From an uncultured Rhodospirillaceae bacterium (GTDB lineage Bacteria > Pseudomonadota > Alphaproteobacteria > Reyranellales > Reyranellaceae), in contig CAMFGZ010000006.1 of NCBI GenBank assembly GCA_945952105.1, forward strand, positions 1 to 64,000: 64,000 nucleotides of DNA, written 5' to 3'. Positions 1 to 8,935 of this stretch are shown piece after piece (the first letter of the stretch is position 1; the number at the start of each line of letters is the position of its first letter). The position numbers and the translations under genes were made by a program. The notes below the pieces were generated by a model that saw nothing but the letters and a program-made list of their open reading frames with translations, searched no databases and was not told where the DNA came from.

Positions 1-45
1 ATGGAATCATCTCGAGCCTGCATCCGAAAGACAAAGATTCACAAA

Positions 46-150
46 TTCTGAGGAGACGCGCAGGGCACGTCGTCTCGAAGGATGGGCAGCAGACGCGCTG
101 CTCCCGACCGTCCTTCGAGACGCTCACTGCGTTCGCCCCTCAGGGTGGCG
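46..150. repeat. Inverted pair of REP-like palindromic units
   Basis: Two copies of a short motif (tccttcgagacg ... ctcag) face each other. The arms at 71-82 and 111-122 are perfect 12-bp inverted complements, and an inner stem (about 84-90 with 97-105) extends the hairpin. The left unit begins near ctgaggagacg (48-58) and the right unit ends near ctcagggtgg. This form is common between genes in GC-rich alphaproteobacteria as REP/BIME-like sequence. It lies just downstream of the CBS-domain gene and could end or stabilise its transcript. Bases 1-45 show no gene. Confidence 0.7.
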
Positions 151-202
151 TGTTATTCCTTCTTTCCCGCGCGGAAAGCGATGGTGTCGAAGATCGCTCG
201 AC

Positions 203-1516
203 CTACGCCTCGATCTGCGACGTCCGTCGCGCCAGTAGCTTGTCGATGCGCCGTCCGTCCATGTCGACGATCTCGAAACTCCAGTCCTCGTAGGTGAACT
301 GCTCGCCGGCGATCGGCAGATGACCGAGCTGAGCCAGTGCAAAGCCCGCGATCGTGTGGAACTTCGTGCTGACCGGCGGCGGCACCTTGAGACCGAGCCT
401 GTCGAGCGTCGAGTGTACCGGCGCCATGCCGTCGATCAGCAGCGAGCCATCCTCGCGCTCGACGATGTCCGGATGCTCGCCCGGCGCCTCCGGCAGGTCG
501 CCGGCAAGCGCCTCCAGCAGGTCGGTCTGCGTGACGATGCCTTCGATCCCGCCATACTCGTCGACGACCACTGCAAGCCTCACCGGCGCCAGCTTGAACT
601 GCTCGAGCACCTTGAAGATCGGCATGGCCTCATGGACCATCAGCGGCGTGGCGACGATGGCGGCCGGATCGAGCGTGCCGCCGCGCAGCACCTGGTTCAG
701 AAGATCGGTCTTCGTCACCGCGCCCAGGAGATTGTCCACGCTGCCGCTGCCGACCAGCATCTGCTCGTAGGGGCTCTCCAGCACCCAGCGCACCATCTCG
801 TCGCGATCGTCGTTGACGTCGAGCCAGTCGAGTTCGGTGCGCGGCGTCATGATCTCGCCGATGCGGCGGTTACCGATGTCGAGTGCACGGACCACGACCT
901 CTTCCTGTGCGTCCTGCAGCAGACCCGCATCCTGGCTCGCCTCGACCAGCAGCTTGAGTTCGCCCGGAGAATGCAGCGACTCTTCGCCCGTTCCAGGACG
1001 CAGCCCGAACAGTCTCAGCACGAGATTGCCCATGCCGTTCAACACCAGGATCGCCGGATTGAGCAGCCAGCGGAACAGGCTGAGCGGCCTCACCACCCAC
1101 AGCGCCGTGCCCTCGCTGCGCTGGAGTGCCAGGCTCTTGGGCGCAAGCTCGCCCAGGACGATGTGCAGCGAGGTGATGATGACGAAGGAGATGCCGACGG
1201 CGATGGCATAGGCGCTGATGCCGGCGATGCTGCCCCAGGTCTCGGCGAGAGGTTTCTCGATCAGATGTGCGATCGCGGGCTCGCCGATCCAGCCCAGGGC
1301 CAGCGACGAAATGGTGATGCCGAGCTGCGTCGCGGCAAGGTTGGCATCGAGGTGGTCGAGCGCGCGAACCAGTGCCTGCGCGTTCATCCGGCCGGCAGCC
1401 GCCAGCTCGATCACCCGGCTGCGACGGACGGCCACCAGCGAGAACTCGGCGGCAACGAAGAAGCCATTGGCGGCGACCAGCACGAGTACGGCCAGCAGGC
1501 CTCCCAGTCCGGACAT
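203..1516 (-). CDS. Hemolysin-family membrane protein, CNNM (DUF21) / CBS pair / CorC_HlyC
   Basis: A 437-residue integral membrane protein of the HlyC/CorC (CNNM) family, whose members are linked to divalent cation (Mg2+, Co2+) homeostasis. Residues about 5-185 form the DUF21 region with several hydrophobic helices and the family segment around LGELAPKSLAL. Two CBS domains follow (about 213-330, containing EIMTPRTEL and VVVDEYGGIEGIVT), then a CorC_HlyC domain (about 345-430). Length and domain order are those of full-length members. It has the same orientation as the dioxygenase upstream, with a 12-bp gap. The substrate cannot be told from sequence, and the old name hemolysin should not be taken as function. 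Confidence 0.88.
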   Translation of the reverse strand: MSGLGGLLAVLVLVAANGFFVAAEFSLVAVRRSRVIELAAAGRMNAQALVRALDHLDANLAATQLGITISSLALGWIGEPAIAHLIEKPLAETWGSIAGISAYAIAVGISFVIITSLHIVLGELAPKSLALQRSEGTALWVVRPLSLFRWLLNPAILVLNGMGNLVLRLFGLRPGTGEESLHSPGELKLLVEASQDAGLLQDAQEEVVVRALDIGNRRIGEIMTPRTELDWLDVNDDRDEMVRWVLESPYEQMLVGSGSVDNLLGAVTKTDLLNQVLRGGTLDPAAIVATPLMVHEAMPIFKVLEQFKLAPVRLAVVVDEYGGIEGIVTQTDLLEALAGDLPEAPGEHPDIVEREDGSLLIDGMAPVHSTLDRLGLKVPPPVSTKFHTIAGFALAQLGHLPIAGEQFTYEDWSFEIVDMDGRRIDKLLARRTSQIEA

Positions 1517-1528
1517 TTGCTCTCCCCG

Positions 1529-2365
1529 TTATCGCGGTTTGTCGCCGGCCAAGGTGATCCGGTGCATGACGCGCCGGAAGCCGTGATAGTCATTGATGGG
1601 ATTGTGCATCGCGCAGCGATTGTCCCAGAAGGCAAGCGACCCGGCCTCCCAGCGGAAGCGGCAGGTGAATTCGGGTCGCGTCTGGTGCTCCCACAGGAAG
1701 CGCAGCAGCGGCAGGCTCTCCTTCTCAGTCCAGCCCTTGATGTGAGCCGTATGCGCGTCCGACGTATAGAGCGCCTTGCGGCCGGTCTCGGGATGGGTGC
1801 GAACGATGGGATGTTCGGCCGTCAGCACCTTCAGCTCCACGCCCGCCGCCTTCATGCGATCCTCGCGCGTCTTGGTGACATCGGCCTTGGCCGAGGAGCT
1901 GACGCCCACCAGTCCGTCGAGCGTTGCCTTCAGCCCGTCCGACAGCGCCTCGTAGGCGAGATACTGGTTGGCGAACATCGTGTCTCCGCCGAAGGCCGGC
2001 ACTTCGCGGGCCAGCAGCATGCTGCCCATCGGCGGCACCGGCAGATAGGTCGTGTCGGAGTGCCAGATGCCGCCAAAATTGTTGCGCTCGTGCTCGAGCT
2101 TCACGACCGGCGTGATCATCGGCGATTCCGGCAGGCCCTTGAGCTGCGGATACTCGATTGGATCGCCGAACTTGCGCGCGAAGGCCAGTTGCTGATGCGG
2201 CGTCACCGTCTGGTCGCGCAGGAAGATCACGAGATGGTCGAGGAACGCCTGGCGCAACTCGGTCACGATTTCGGCCTCCAGGTCCCTCGACATGTCGACG
2301 CCGTAGATCTCGGCGCCCAGCGCGCCGGCGATCGGCCTGACTTCGATGTGGCGATAGTTTCGCAT
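1529..2365 (-). CDS. TauD/TfdA-family Fe(II)/2-oxoglutarate dioxygenase
   Basis: A soluble dioxygenase of the TauD/TfdA family, which couples 2-oxoglutarate decarboxylation to hydroxylation of an organic substrate such as taurine, an alkylsulfonate or an aryloxyacetate. The iron ligands are visible as HSD in GGIWHSDTTYL and a distal His in the C-terminal block CAMHNPINDYHGFRRVMHR, which also holds the 2-oxoglutarate-binding Arg. The chosen ATG (protein MRNYRHIEV) has an AGAGG ribosome site 5 bases upstream; an ATG 18 bases earlier would overlap the preceding gene. It starts 2 bp after the enoyl-CoA hydratase stop, so the two are probably co-transcribed. Substrate unknown. Confidence 0.88.
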   Translation of the reverse strand: MRNYRHIEVRPIAGALGAEIYGVDMSRDLEAEIVTELRQAFLDHLVIFLRDQTVTPHQQLAFARKFGDPIEYPQLKGLPESPMITPVVKLEHERNNFGGIWHSDTTYLPVPPMGSMLLAREVPAFGGDTMFANQYLAYEALSDGLKATLDGLVGVSSSAKADVTKTREDRMKAAGVELKVLTAEHPIVRTHPETGRKALYTSDAHTAHIKGWTEKESLPLLRFLWEHQTRPEFTCRFRWEAGSLAFWDNRCAMHNPINDYHGFRRVMHRITLAGDKPR

Positions 2366-2367
2366 CG

Positions 2368-3165
2368 CTACCTCTTGGCCCATGGGGGCGTGGTCTTCGC
2401 CATGAAATGCCGGATGCCCTCGGCTGCCTCCGGCTGACGCAGCAGGCCGACCAGACTTTCGGCCGCCTCGTCCATCACGGCCCGATCTTCCTTCGTTGCG
2501 CAGGACATCACCAGTCGCTTGGCGACGGCCAGCGCCTTGGGCTCCATCTTCAGAATGTCATCGAGCAGCCCCTGCAGGGTCGCCTCCACCTCGGCACCGC
2601 TGGCGCAGAGATAGCGTCCGACACCAAGGCGATGCGCCTCGACGGCGTCGATCACGCGCCCCGTGACCGCGAGGTCGCGCACCGGCCCCTCGCCCATGCG
2701 CCGCACCAGGAAGGGGATGATCTGCGATGGGATGAAGCCGACCCTGGGTTCGGGAATGCCCAGGCGGGCGCTGTGATGCAGGATCACCGCATCCGAGCAG
2801 CAGGCCATGCCGAAACCAGCCCCCACCGTCGATCCTTCGACCACCGCAATCGTGGCCTGCGGGAGCGCATCGAGCGCCAACAACGCGTTTCCGAACTGGC
2901 GATAGGCCGGCACCAGCGGATCGGGTCCCGAAGGCGGCAAGGGCGGCACGTCGGCCATCGCATCGAGATCGCCGCCGGCGCAGAAATGCCCGCCGGCTCC
3001 ACGCAAAACCAGCACGCGGCAATCGCGGTCCGTGCCGACGCCCACGAATGCGTCTTCCAGTTCCAGCATCATGCGGTGCGTCAGCGCGTTGCGCCGCTGC
3101 GGCCTGTTCAGTGTCAGCGACGTGACGGCGCCGTGCCGTTCGATCTCGAGGAACTCGTAGGCCAT
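2368..3165 (-). CDS. Enoyl-CoA hydratase/isomerase family protein (crotonase fold)
   Basis: A 265-residue crotonase-superfamily enzyme, usually acting on acyl-CoA thioesters in fatty or aromatic acid degradation. It has the first oxyanion-hole segment (GGHFCAGGDLDAM) and the second helix segment (STVGAGFGMACCSDAVI), followed by the typical LGIPEPRVGFIPS stretch. The start was placed at MAYEFLEIERHG because family members begin there; the reading frame is open further upstream, but that extension is Arg/Cys-rich and unlike the family. It is first of a two-gene unit with the TauD-like dioxygenase. The exact substrate is not predictable. Confidence 0.85.
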   Translation of the reverse strand: MAYEFLEIERHGAVTSLTLNRPQRRNALTHRMMLELEDAFVGVGTDRDCRVLVLRGAGGHFCAGGDLDAMADVPPLPPSGPDPLVPAYRQFGNALLALDALPQATIAVVEGSTVGAGFGMACCSDAVILHHSARLGIPEPRVGFIPSQIIPFLVRRMGEGPVRDLAVTGRVIDAVEAHRLGVGRYLCASGAEVEATLQGLLDDILKMEPKALAVAKRLVMSCATKEDRAVMDEAAESLVGLLRQPEAAEGIRHFMAKTTPPWAKR

Positions 3166-3567
3166 TGGCAAAGTCTTAGCGAGCGACCAGCGTGCCAACA
3201 AGATGATATGTTTCCTTCGGCATAATGCTGGCCCGCATGGACTGCACGTCCCTGAGCCACGACGCCGGCAGCGTCTGTTGCGCATTCATTCGTTTTCCCG
3301 GCCAGTGGTCCTATCCGCTCGGATTGCAGGCCTGAGATACCGTCGAATTCGGCAGAAGTGAGCGGCGTGCCCCTGCTTGTCGGGCCGAGTGCGTACGCCA
3401 ACAGGTTCCGCCACCGGCCATAGCGACATGGTTGCCACACTACCCGACAAAAATCGCCTCGGAGTTGTATTGCATATGGAGCTGCATCTTAACCGAGGAT
3501 AATCTGGAAGCGCTTAAGCACCGTGCCGGGTCTTTGTCGGTAGCGGAAATTTGGGGAGATTCAATTC
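3166..3567. other. Intergenic region upstream of the porin gene and the hydratase gene
   Basis: About 400 bases between two divergent genes. No convincing coding frame was found on either strand. It should hold the promoters of both neighbours. A GGGGAG ribosome site lies about 8 bases before the porin ATG. No clear -35/-10 pair could be fixed by eye. Confidence 0.5.
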
Positions 3568-4599
3568 ATGAAGAAGACTCTAGTCGTTGCAGCTGCGATG
3601 CTCTCGCTGCCGGTGGCCGCGCAGGCCCAATCGTTGCAGCCCGGTGGTGTCTACATCGGTGGCGAAGGCGGCCTCAATTGGATGCTGAACAACTCGTTCA
3701 CCGGAATCCTCACCGTTCCGCCCATCGGATCGGCGAGCACTCAGATCAACGCCAATTACAACACCGGTTGGCTTGTCGGCGGTGTTATCGGCTACGACCT
3801 TCTCGGTCCCCGTGTGGAGCTCGAAGGCGTTTACCGCAGCAACTACGGTACGTTGAGCGTGCCGGGGATCGCCGGCAATGCCAACGCCTACGTCGATCAG
3901 ATATCGGCCATGGCCAATGTCTATTATGACTTCATGGCTGGCCAGGCGTTCGTTCCATACGTCGGTGCCGGCGCCGGTGTGGCCTTCCTCACGGGCGGGG
4001 CTGCGGGCGGCTCGGCCAACGCCACGGCATTTGCTTATCAGGCAATGGTGGGCGTGGGTTATAATCTGGACTCCATGGTCCGTCTCAACCTTGAAGGCCG
4101 CTATTACGGGACGACGGCTCCCAACTACAATTACTACGGCCGGGTTGCGGGCGTTGGATACCAACTGAACGCCACGATCCCGAATAACAACTTCAGCTTG
4201 ATGGCAAGCCTGCAGCTCAAGTTTGGCTCGGCCCCGGCCGCCCCGCCGCCGCCGCCGCCGGTCGTTGCGCCGCCGTCGTTCATGGTGTTCTTCGACTGGG
4301 ATCGCTCGAACCTGTCGGCCCAGGCCCTGACCACGATCAAGCAGGCTGCCGGCGCCTACAAGAGCAAGGGCAACGCGCGCATCACGGCGACGGGTCACAC
4401 CGACACGTCGGGCACCGAGGCCTACAACATGGCGCTGTCGCTGCGTCGTGCGAACGCCGTCAAGGACGCGCTGGTTCGCGAAGGCGTGCCGGCGACCGCG
4501 ATCGCGGTGGTGGGCCGTGGCGAGCAGGGCCTGCTGGTCCAGACCGGCCCGAACGTCCGCGAGCCGCAGAACCGCCGCGTCGAGATCGTCATCCAGTAA
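3568..4599 (+). CDS. OmpA-family outer membrane protein (beta barrel plus peptidoglycan-binding domain)
   Basis: A 343-residue outer membrane protein. Residues 1-20 are a signal peptide ending near VAAQAQ. Residues about 21-215 are a Gly/Asn/Tyr-rich OmpA-like barrel (porin family 13-like) with alternating aromatic strands. A proline linker (about 222-235, seven Pro in a row inside it) joins it to a C-terminal OmpA/MotB domain (about 240-343) with the peptidoglycan-binding signature TATGHTDTSGTEAYNMALSL and NRRVEI. It anchors the outer membrane to the wall. It is monocistronic, with a strong ribosome site and a strong terminator, suggesting high expression. Confidence 0.92.
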   Translation: MKKTLVVAAAMLSLPVAAQAQSLQPGGVYIGGEGGLNWMLNNSFTGILTVPPIGSASTQINANYNTGWLVGGVIGYDLLGPRVELEGVYRSNYGTLSVPGIAGNANAYVDQISAMANVYYDFMAGQAFVPYVGAGAGVAFLTGGAAGGSANATAFAYQAMVGVGYNLDSMVRLNLEGRYYGTTAPNYNYYGRVAGVGYQLNATIPNNNFSLMASLQLKFGSAPAAPPPPPPVVAPPSFMVFFDWDRSNLSAQALTTIKQAAGAYKSKGNARITATGHTDTSGTEAYNMALSLRRANAVKDALVREGVPATAIAVVGRGEQGLLVQTGPNVREPQNRRVEIVIQ

Positions 4600-4661
4600 G
4601 CTGCTGTAGACGCAGCAGCAGACGGTCCAAGGCACAGGCCTGTCGTTGGAAAGTCGGAGAG

Positions 4662-4691
4662 CGGCCGGGTAATTCCCGGCCGTTTCTTTTT
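4662..4691 (+). terminator. Rho-independent terminator of the OmpA-family gene
   Basis: Perfect 8-bp GC stem cggccggg (4662-4669) / cccggccg (4675-4682) with a 5-base loop, followed directly by tttcttttt. It lies 63 bases after the porin stop codon. This is the clearest intrinsic terminator in the window. Confidence 0.92.
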
Positions 4692-4788
4692 GTCGGGTTG
4701 CCAACATTGCATTCCGGCTCGACGATCCCCTAAAAGTCCGTAATCCATCGAGTGCCCGTCACCTGAAACGTTCCATGGTGCCACCAAG

Positions 4789-5616
4789 ATGATGCGTTTC
4801 GCGGTTCCGCTACTCGCGGTTTTCCTGTCGCTGACAGGAGCGGCCAGGGCCAACGACTGGGCGACCGTCACGACGCCCTCACCCGGGCCGACGCAATCAA
4901 TCGGCTTCTATACCGCCGGATGCCTGCAGGGCGCACAGGCGCTGCCACTGGACGGCCCCGGCTACGAGGCTATCCGCGTCAGCCGCAACCGCTACTGGGG
5001 CCAGCCGGTCACCATCGACTTCATCAAGACCCTGGCGGAGAAGATGCGCGCCGCCGGACAGGCCCATCTCTACATCGGCGACATCGGCCAGCCACGCGGC
5101 GGCCCCGCCCCGTCAGGTCATGCCAGCCACCAGGTCGGCCTCGACGCAGACATCTGGTTCGAGCGTCAGCCCGGCGCGCGCCGCGCCCCGGCCGACCGTG
5201 AAAATCCGCGCCTGCGCTCGCTGGTTCTGCCGAACGACAGCGGCATCGACGATTCGGTGTTCAACGAGCAGCACGTCCTGCTGCTGCGGACGGCAGCGCA
5301 GATGCCGAACCTTGACCGCATCTTCGTGAACAAATGGATCAAGCAGCGCCTCTGCCAGACGGTCGGCGGCGACCGCTCGTGGCTGCGCAAGCTCGTGCCC
5401 TGGTACGGGCACGACGAGCATTTCCACATCCGCCTCTACTGCCCGCCCGGAAATCCCCAGTGCCAGCCGCAAGCCGACTACGCCCACGACGACGGCTGTG
5501 GCGAGGCACTCGAATCATGGTTCCGCAAGGCGCCCGTCGTGGCGCCAACCACACCGCCCAAGCCCTACCGGCCGAAGCTGCCGGCGGCCTGTACCGCGGT
5601 GCTGAACGCCCGCTAG
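4789..5616 (+). CDS. mepA: Penicillin-insensitive murein endopeptidase MepA
   Basis: A 275-residue periplasmic LAS-family zinc metallopeptidase that cleaves D-Ala-meso-DAP cross-links in peptidoglycan. The signal peptide is residues 1-21 (ending GAARA). The zinc motifs are GHASHQVGLDADIWF (first His and the Asp) and, in the C-terminal half, WYGHDEHFHIRLYCP, which supplies the last His. Cys residues near CLQGAQALP and the C-terminal pairs fit the disulfides of this family. Length matches E. coli MepA. It stands alone after the porin terminator and is convergent with the next lipoprotein gene. Confidence 0.93.
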   Translation: MMRFAVPLLAVFLSLTGAARANDWATVTTPSPGPTQSIGFYTAGCLQGAQALPLDGPGYEAIRVSRNRYWGQPVTIDFIKTLAEKMRAAGQAHLYIGDIGQPRGGPAPSGHASHQVGLDADIWFERQPGARRAPADRENPRLRSLVLPNDSGIDDSVFNEQHVLLLRTAAQMPNLDRIFVNKWIKQRLCQTVGGDRSWLRKLVPWYGHDEHFHIRLYCPPGNPQCQPQADYAHDDGCGEALESWFRKAPVVAPTTPPKPYRPKLPAACTAVLNAR

Positions 5617-5625
5617 CCAGCTGGC

Positions 5626-6024
5626 CTAGCTGACGCCGCCGCAGCGGTTGGCACGCTGGCGGGCCTGCACGTCGAGCCAGTCGAGGCCGCCCACCGTGCC
5701 GACGCGGATCCAGTCGACCTGGATCGTGCCGTCCGGCACGCGCTTCACGACATAGCGCGATTCCGCCTGCGGCGCGCTCTGCGGCACGTACAGGACGGTC
5801 GTCGTGCCGGGCGCCGAGGACGGTTCGATGTTGACGACAAAGCCGCTGGCGGCCGGCGCGGCGAGGCACGTCACCATCGCGTCGTAGGGTACAGTGTAGA
5901 CATTGGACCAGGCGGGGACGGGCTTTGGCGGCGTTATCGGCTCTGCCCCCATCTTGTCGACGGTCGAACACGCTGCGGCGGCAAGCGAGATCAGGGTGGG
6001 AACCATCAATTTCTTCAGCATCAC
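5626..6024 (-). CDS. Small lipoprotein of unknown function
   Basis: A 132-residue protein beginning with a lipoprotein signal peptide; the lipobox LAAAAC puts the modified Cys at about residue 19. The mature part has no domain I recognise. It contains a central beta-rich stretch (FVVNIEPSS, TTVLYVPQ, YVVKRVP) and DWIRVGTVGGLDWLDVQ. Two further Cys occur (near VTCLAAP and at the C-terminus), perhaps a disulfide. Convergent with mepA (9 bp between stops). Probable periplasmic envelope protein. Confidence 0.75.
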   Translation of the reverse strand: MMLKKLMVPTLISLAAAACSTVDKMGAEPITPPKPVPAWSNVYTVPYDAMVTCLAAPAASGFVVNIEPSSAPGTTTVLYVPQSAPQAESRYVVKRVPDGTIQVDWIRVGTVGGLDWLDVQARQRANRCGGVS

Positions 6025-6048
6025 TTACCTCCGGAAACGCCGCCCATT

Positions 6049-6846
6049 CTACTCGCCCTGCCCCAACAGTGAACCGGCCCGTCGCGAGGAACGGAAGAAC
6101 CACTGGAACACCTGGAAGCCCACGACCAGGTAGACGACCGAAAGGCCGAATGCGATGCCGAGCAGGTCCCAGTGCACGACCTTCTCGGCCATGATGGCTC
6201 TCATCCCCTCGAAGACATAGGCCGGCGGCAATCCCCAGGCGATGACCTGCAGCCAGTGCGGCAGGACCGAGACGGGATAGTAGACGCCGCTCACCGGCAT
6301 CAGGACGAAGACGGCGGCCCAGGCGAAGCTCTCCGCGCTCTGTCCCACCCGCATGACCAGCCCTGACATCGCGAGGCCGATCGACCAGGAGAACATCTGC
6401 AGGATCACAAAGAAAGCGAGCAGTGGCAGACCGAGCGAGTAGATCGAGTAGCCGAAGAATGCCCACGCCATCAGCGACACCGGGATCATGCCCAGCAGGG
6501 TGCGCAGCAACGCCGCGATGATGATGCCGGTGGCCAGCTCCCAGGAGCGGATCGGGCTCACGAACAGATGGCCGAGGTTGCGAGACCAGATCTCCTCCAG
6601 GAAGGCGATCGACAGCGAGAGGTTTCCGCGGACCACGACCTCCCACAGCAGCAGCCCGGACAGCAGCACGCCCGCCGCCTGCGCCACGAACGAGGCCTGC
6701 GGCAGCAGGTACTGGGTCATGAAGCCCCACATCACCATCTGCACGGCCGGCCAGTAGATCGAATCGATCAGGCGCATCACCGAACTGCGCCAGAGATAGA
6801 TATGGCGCAGGACGAGCGCGTGGATCCGGCCGAAGGAGCCGCTCAT
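6049..6846 (-). CDS. ABC-2 type transporter permease
   Basis: A 265-residue membrane protein with about six hydrophobic helices, the membrane half of an ABC-2 exporter. Features of the family are the N-terminal RHIYLWRSS region, the central helix pair, and LMPVSGVYYPVSVLPHWLQVIAWGLPPAYVFEGMRAI, which matches the conserved ABC-2 segment before the last helix. It starts with ATG overlapping the stop of the ATPase gene (ATGA), so the two are translationally coupled. The exported substrate is not predictable. Confidence 0.88.
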   Translation of the reverse strand: MSGSFGRIHALVLRHIYLWRSSVMRLIDSIYWPAVQMVMWGFMTQYLLPQASFVAQAAGVLLSGLLLWEVVVRGNLSLSIAFLEEIWSRNLGHLFVSPIRSWELATGIIIAALLRTLLGMIPVSLMAWAFFGYSIYSLGLPLLAFFVILQMFSWSIGLAMSGLVMRVGQSAESFAWAAVFVLMPVSGVYYPVSVLPHWLQVIAWGLPPAYVFEGMRAIMAEKVVHWDLLGIAFGLSVVYLVVGFQVFQWFFRSSRRAGSLLGQGE

Positions 6847-7616
6847 GGCGCCCCTCCTTCCGCTTTCAGCGCATCGAGGCCGCGGCCTCGACCGCGCGCC
6901 ATGTCGAGAAACACCTCTTCCATGTCCTCGCGGCCGAAACGTTCGAGCAGCTCTCGCGGGCTGCCGCGCTCGAAGACCTTTCCGGCCTGCAACAGGATCA
7001 CGTCGTCGCACAGCCGCTCGACCTCGGCCATGTTGTGCGAAGCGAGAAGGATCGTGGCATGGGTCTCGCGCTGGTAATTCTCGAGATAGCCGCGCACCCA
7101 GTCGGCCGTGTCGGGGTCGAGCGACGCCGTGGGCTCGTCGAGCAGAAGCACGTCGGGCTTGTTGATCAATGCCTTGGCCAGCGCCACGCGCGTCTTCTGG
7201 CCGGCCGACAGCTTCCCCGCTGGCCGGTCGAGAAACGAAGCCACCTGCATATGCTCGGCGATCTCGACGATGCGGCGCTTGAGGTCCTTCACGCCGTAGA
7301 GCCGGCCGTAGAACTGGAGGTTCTGGCGGACCGTCAGGCGGTGCGGCAGGTCGACATAAGGCGAGGAGAAGTTCATGCGCGGCAGCGCCGCGTAGCGCCG
7401 CCGCAGCATGTCGATGCCGAGAATCCCGATGCTGCCGCCGGTCGGTTCGAGCAGGCCGAGCAACATGGCGATGGTCGTCGTCTTGCCGGCGCCGTTGCCG
7501 CCCAGCAGCCCCAGTACGGTGCCGCACGGCACCGAGAAGCTCAGATCGTCGACGGCGACGATCTCGCCATACACCTTGCGCAGGTGCTGGACCGCGATAG
7601 AGGGAGCTGCGGGCAT
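6843..7616 (-). CDS. ABC transporter ATP-binding protein (ABC-2 exporter)
   Basis: A 257-residue ATPase with Walker A GGNGAGKTT, Q-loop region, signature LSAGQKTRVALAKAL, Walker B VLLLDEPTASLDP and the switch His in LASHNMAEVERL. The form is of the CcmA/drug-exporter subclass (DrrA-like). The chosen ATG is 8 bases beyond the aminotransferase stop on the same strand, so aminotransferase, ATPase and permease may form one unit. The ATPase stop overlaps the permease start. Confidence 0.9.
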   Translation of the reverse strand: MPAAPSIAVQHLRKVYGEIVAVDDLSFSVPCGTVLGLLGGNGAGKTTTIAMLLGLLEPTGGSIGILGIDMLRRRYAALPRMNFSSPYVDLPHRLTVRQNLQFYGRLYGVKDLKRRIVEIAEHMQVASFLDRPAGKLSAGQKTRVALAKALINKPDVLLLDEPTASLDPDTADWVRGYLENYQRETHATILLASHNMAEVERLCDDVILLQAGKVFERGSPRELLERFGREDMEEVFLDMARGRGRGLDALKAEGGAP

Positions 7617-7623
7617 GCCGGCA

Positions 7624-8835
7624 TCACAGCGCCTTGATCGCCGCTTCGATGCGATCGAGGCCCTTGCTGAGACGCTCCGCGCTCGACGCAAAGCACAGGC
7701 GCACATTGCCCTGCCCGCCTGGCCCGAAGGCCTCGCCCGGCGCGAGCCCGACCTTGTACTGCTTCGCCATCGTCTTGCAGAAGGCCAGCGTATCGTCGAC
7801 GCCCTCGACCGAGAAGAAGGCGTAGAACGCCGCATCCGGCCGCGCGATCTTCACCTTGGGCAGCGCCGACAGGCGCTGGAACACCAGTTCGCCGCCGGCG
7901 CGGCAGCGCTCGACCATCTCGTGAATGAAGCCGTCGCCCTGCTCCAGCGCCGCAACGGCGCCTTTCTGCAGGAAAGCCGGCACGCCCGATGTGTTGATCT
8001 GCACCAGCTTGGCGAACTGCTCGCCCAGCGCCGGCGGATGGGTGAGCCAGCCCAGGCGCCAGCCCGTCATCGCCCATGGCTTGGAGAAGCTGTTGAGCAC
8101 GATCACCGGATCGTCGGGACCGGCCAGTTCGAGGAAAGACGGCGCCACCTGGCGGCCGTCCGGCCGCTTGCTGTAGATCAGGCGGGCATAGACCTCGTCA
8201 GCCATGATCCAGACGCCGCGTTTGCGCGCGAAGTCCAGCAGGGCTGCCTGTTCGTCGGTCGTCATCGTCCAGCCCGTCGGGTTGCCAGGCGAATTCACGA
8301 AGATCGCACGCGTGCGGTCGTCGACGGCGTCGAAGATCTTCTGCAGGTCGAGCTTCCATCCGTCCGATGGCGTACGTTCGAGTGCGACGTATTTGGGCAC
8401 GCCGCCCACCAGCTTGGTGGCGGAGGTGATGTTGGGCCAGATCGGCGAGACGATCACGACATTGTCGCCCGGATCCAGCAGGAGCTGACAGGTCAGCAGG
8501 ATCGCCTGCATGCCTCCGGTCGTGACCGTGAGCCGCTCGATCGGGCACTTGATGCGGTAGAGACGCTCGGTATAGGCCGACAGCGCGCCACGCAGTTCGG
8601 GAATGCCACGCTGCCACGTGTAGAAGGTGTCGCCGGCCTGCAGACCCGCGGCGGCCGCATCGCGCACGAAATCCGGTGTCACGAGATCGCTCTCGCCGAA
8701 CCACAGCGGCACGACGTCGGGGTCGCCGAACACCGTCATCGCCACTTCTGAAATTGGGGTTTCCGGCAGGCCGGCCGTGGCGCCGCTCAGCGAGGCCGTG
8801 ACGCCCGGCGCGACAAATCTGTTATGATCTTGCAT
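7624..8835 (-). CDS. PLP-dependent class I/II aminotransferase
   Basis: A 403-residue fold-type I aminotransferase of the aspartate aminotransferase family. It has NSPGNPTG (Asn185), DEVYARLIY (Asp213, Tyr216), the PLP Schiff-base lysine K252 in LNSFSKPWAMTGWR and the substrate Arg at the usual C-terminal position (FASS region). The start MQDHNRF was chosen because it fits family length; ATG 18 bases upstream is possible, and neither has a strong ribosome site. The amino acid donor cannot be named. Divergent from the next lipoprotein gene across a 100-bp promoter region. Confidence 0.87.
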   Translation of the reverse strand: MQDHNRFVAPGVTASLSGATAGLPETPISEVAMTVFGDPDVVPLWFGESDLVTPDFVRDAAAAGLQAGDTFYTWQRGIPELRGALSAYTERLYRIKCPIERLTVTTGGMQAILLTCQLLLDPGDNVVIVSPIWPNITSATKLVGGVPKYVALERTPSDGWKLDLQKIFDAVDDRTRAIFVNSPGNPTGWTMTTDEQAALLDFARKRGVWIMADEVYARLIYSKRPDGRQVAPSFLELAGPDDPVIVLNSFSKPWAMTGWRLGWLTHPPALGEQFAKLVQINTSGVPAFLQKGAVAALEQGDGFIHEMVERCRAGGELVFQRLSALPKVKIARPDAAFYAFFSVEGVDDTLAFCKTMAKQYKVGLAPGEAFGPGGQGNVRLCFASSAERLSKGLDRIEAAIKAL

Positions 8836-8935
8836 CCAGCCGACGTAGCGCATCGTTCGGAATTGCGCCAGCCATCCGCCTGCCCGACAATTGTTGGCGG
8901 CGAGGCCCAGCCAGACTAATCGCAAGGAGAAAGCC

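Noticed and set aside
320..2437. Long plus-strand open frame across the CBS and dioxygenase genes
   Set aside because: It is antisense to two clear genes, very rich in Arg, His and Asp, has no family pattern and results from GC-rich codon use.
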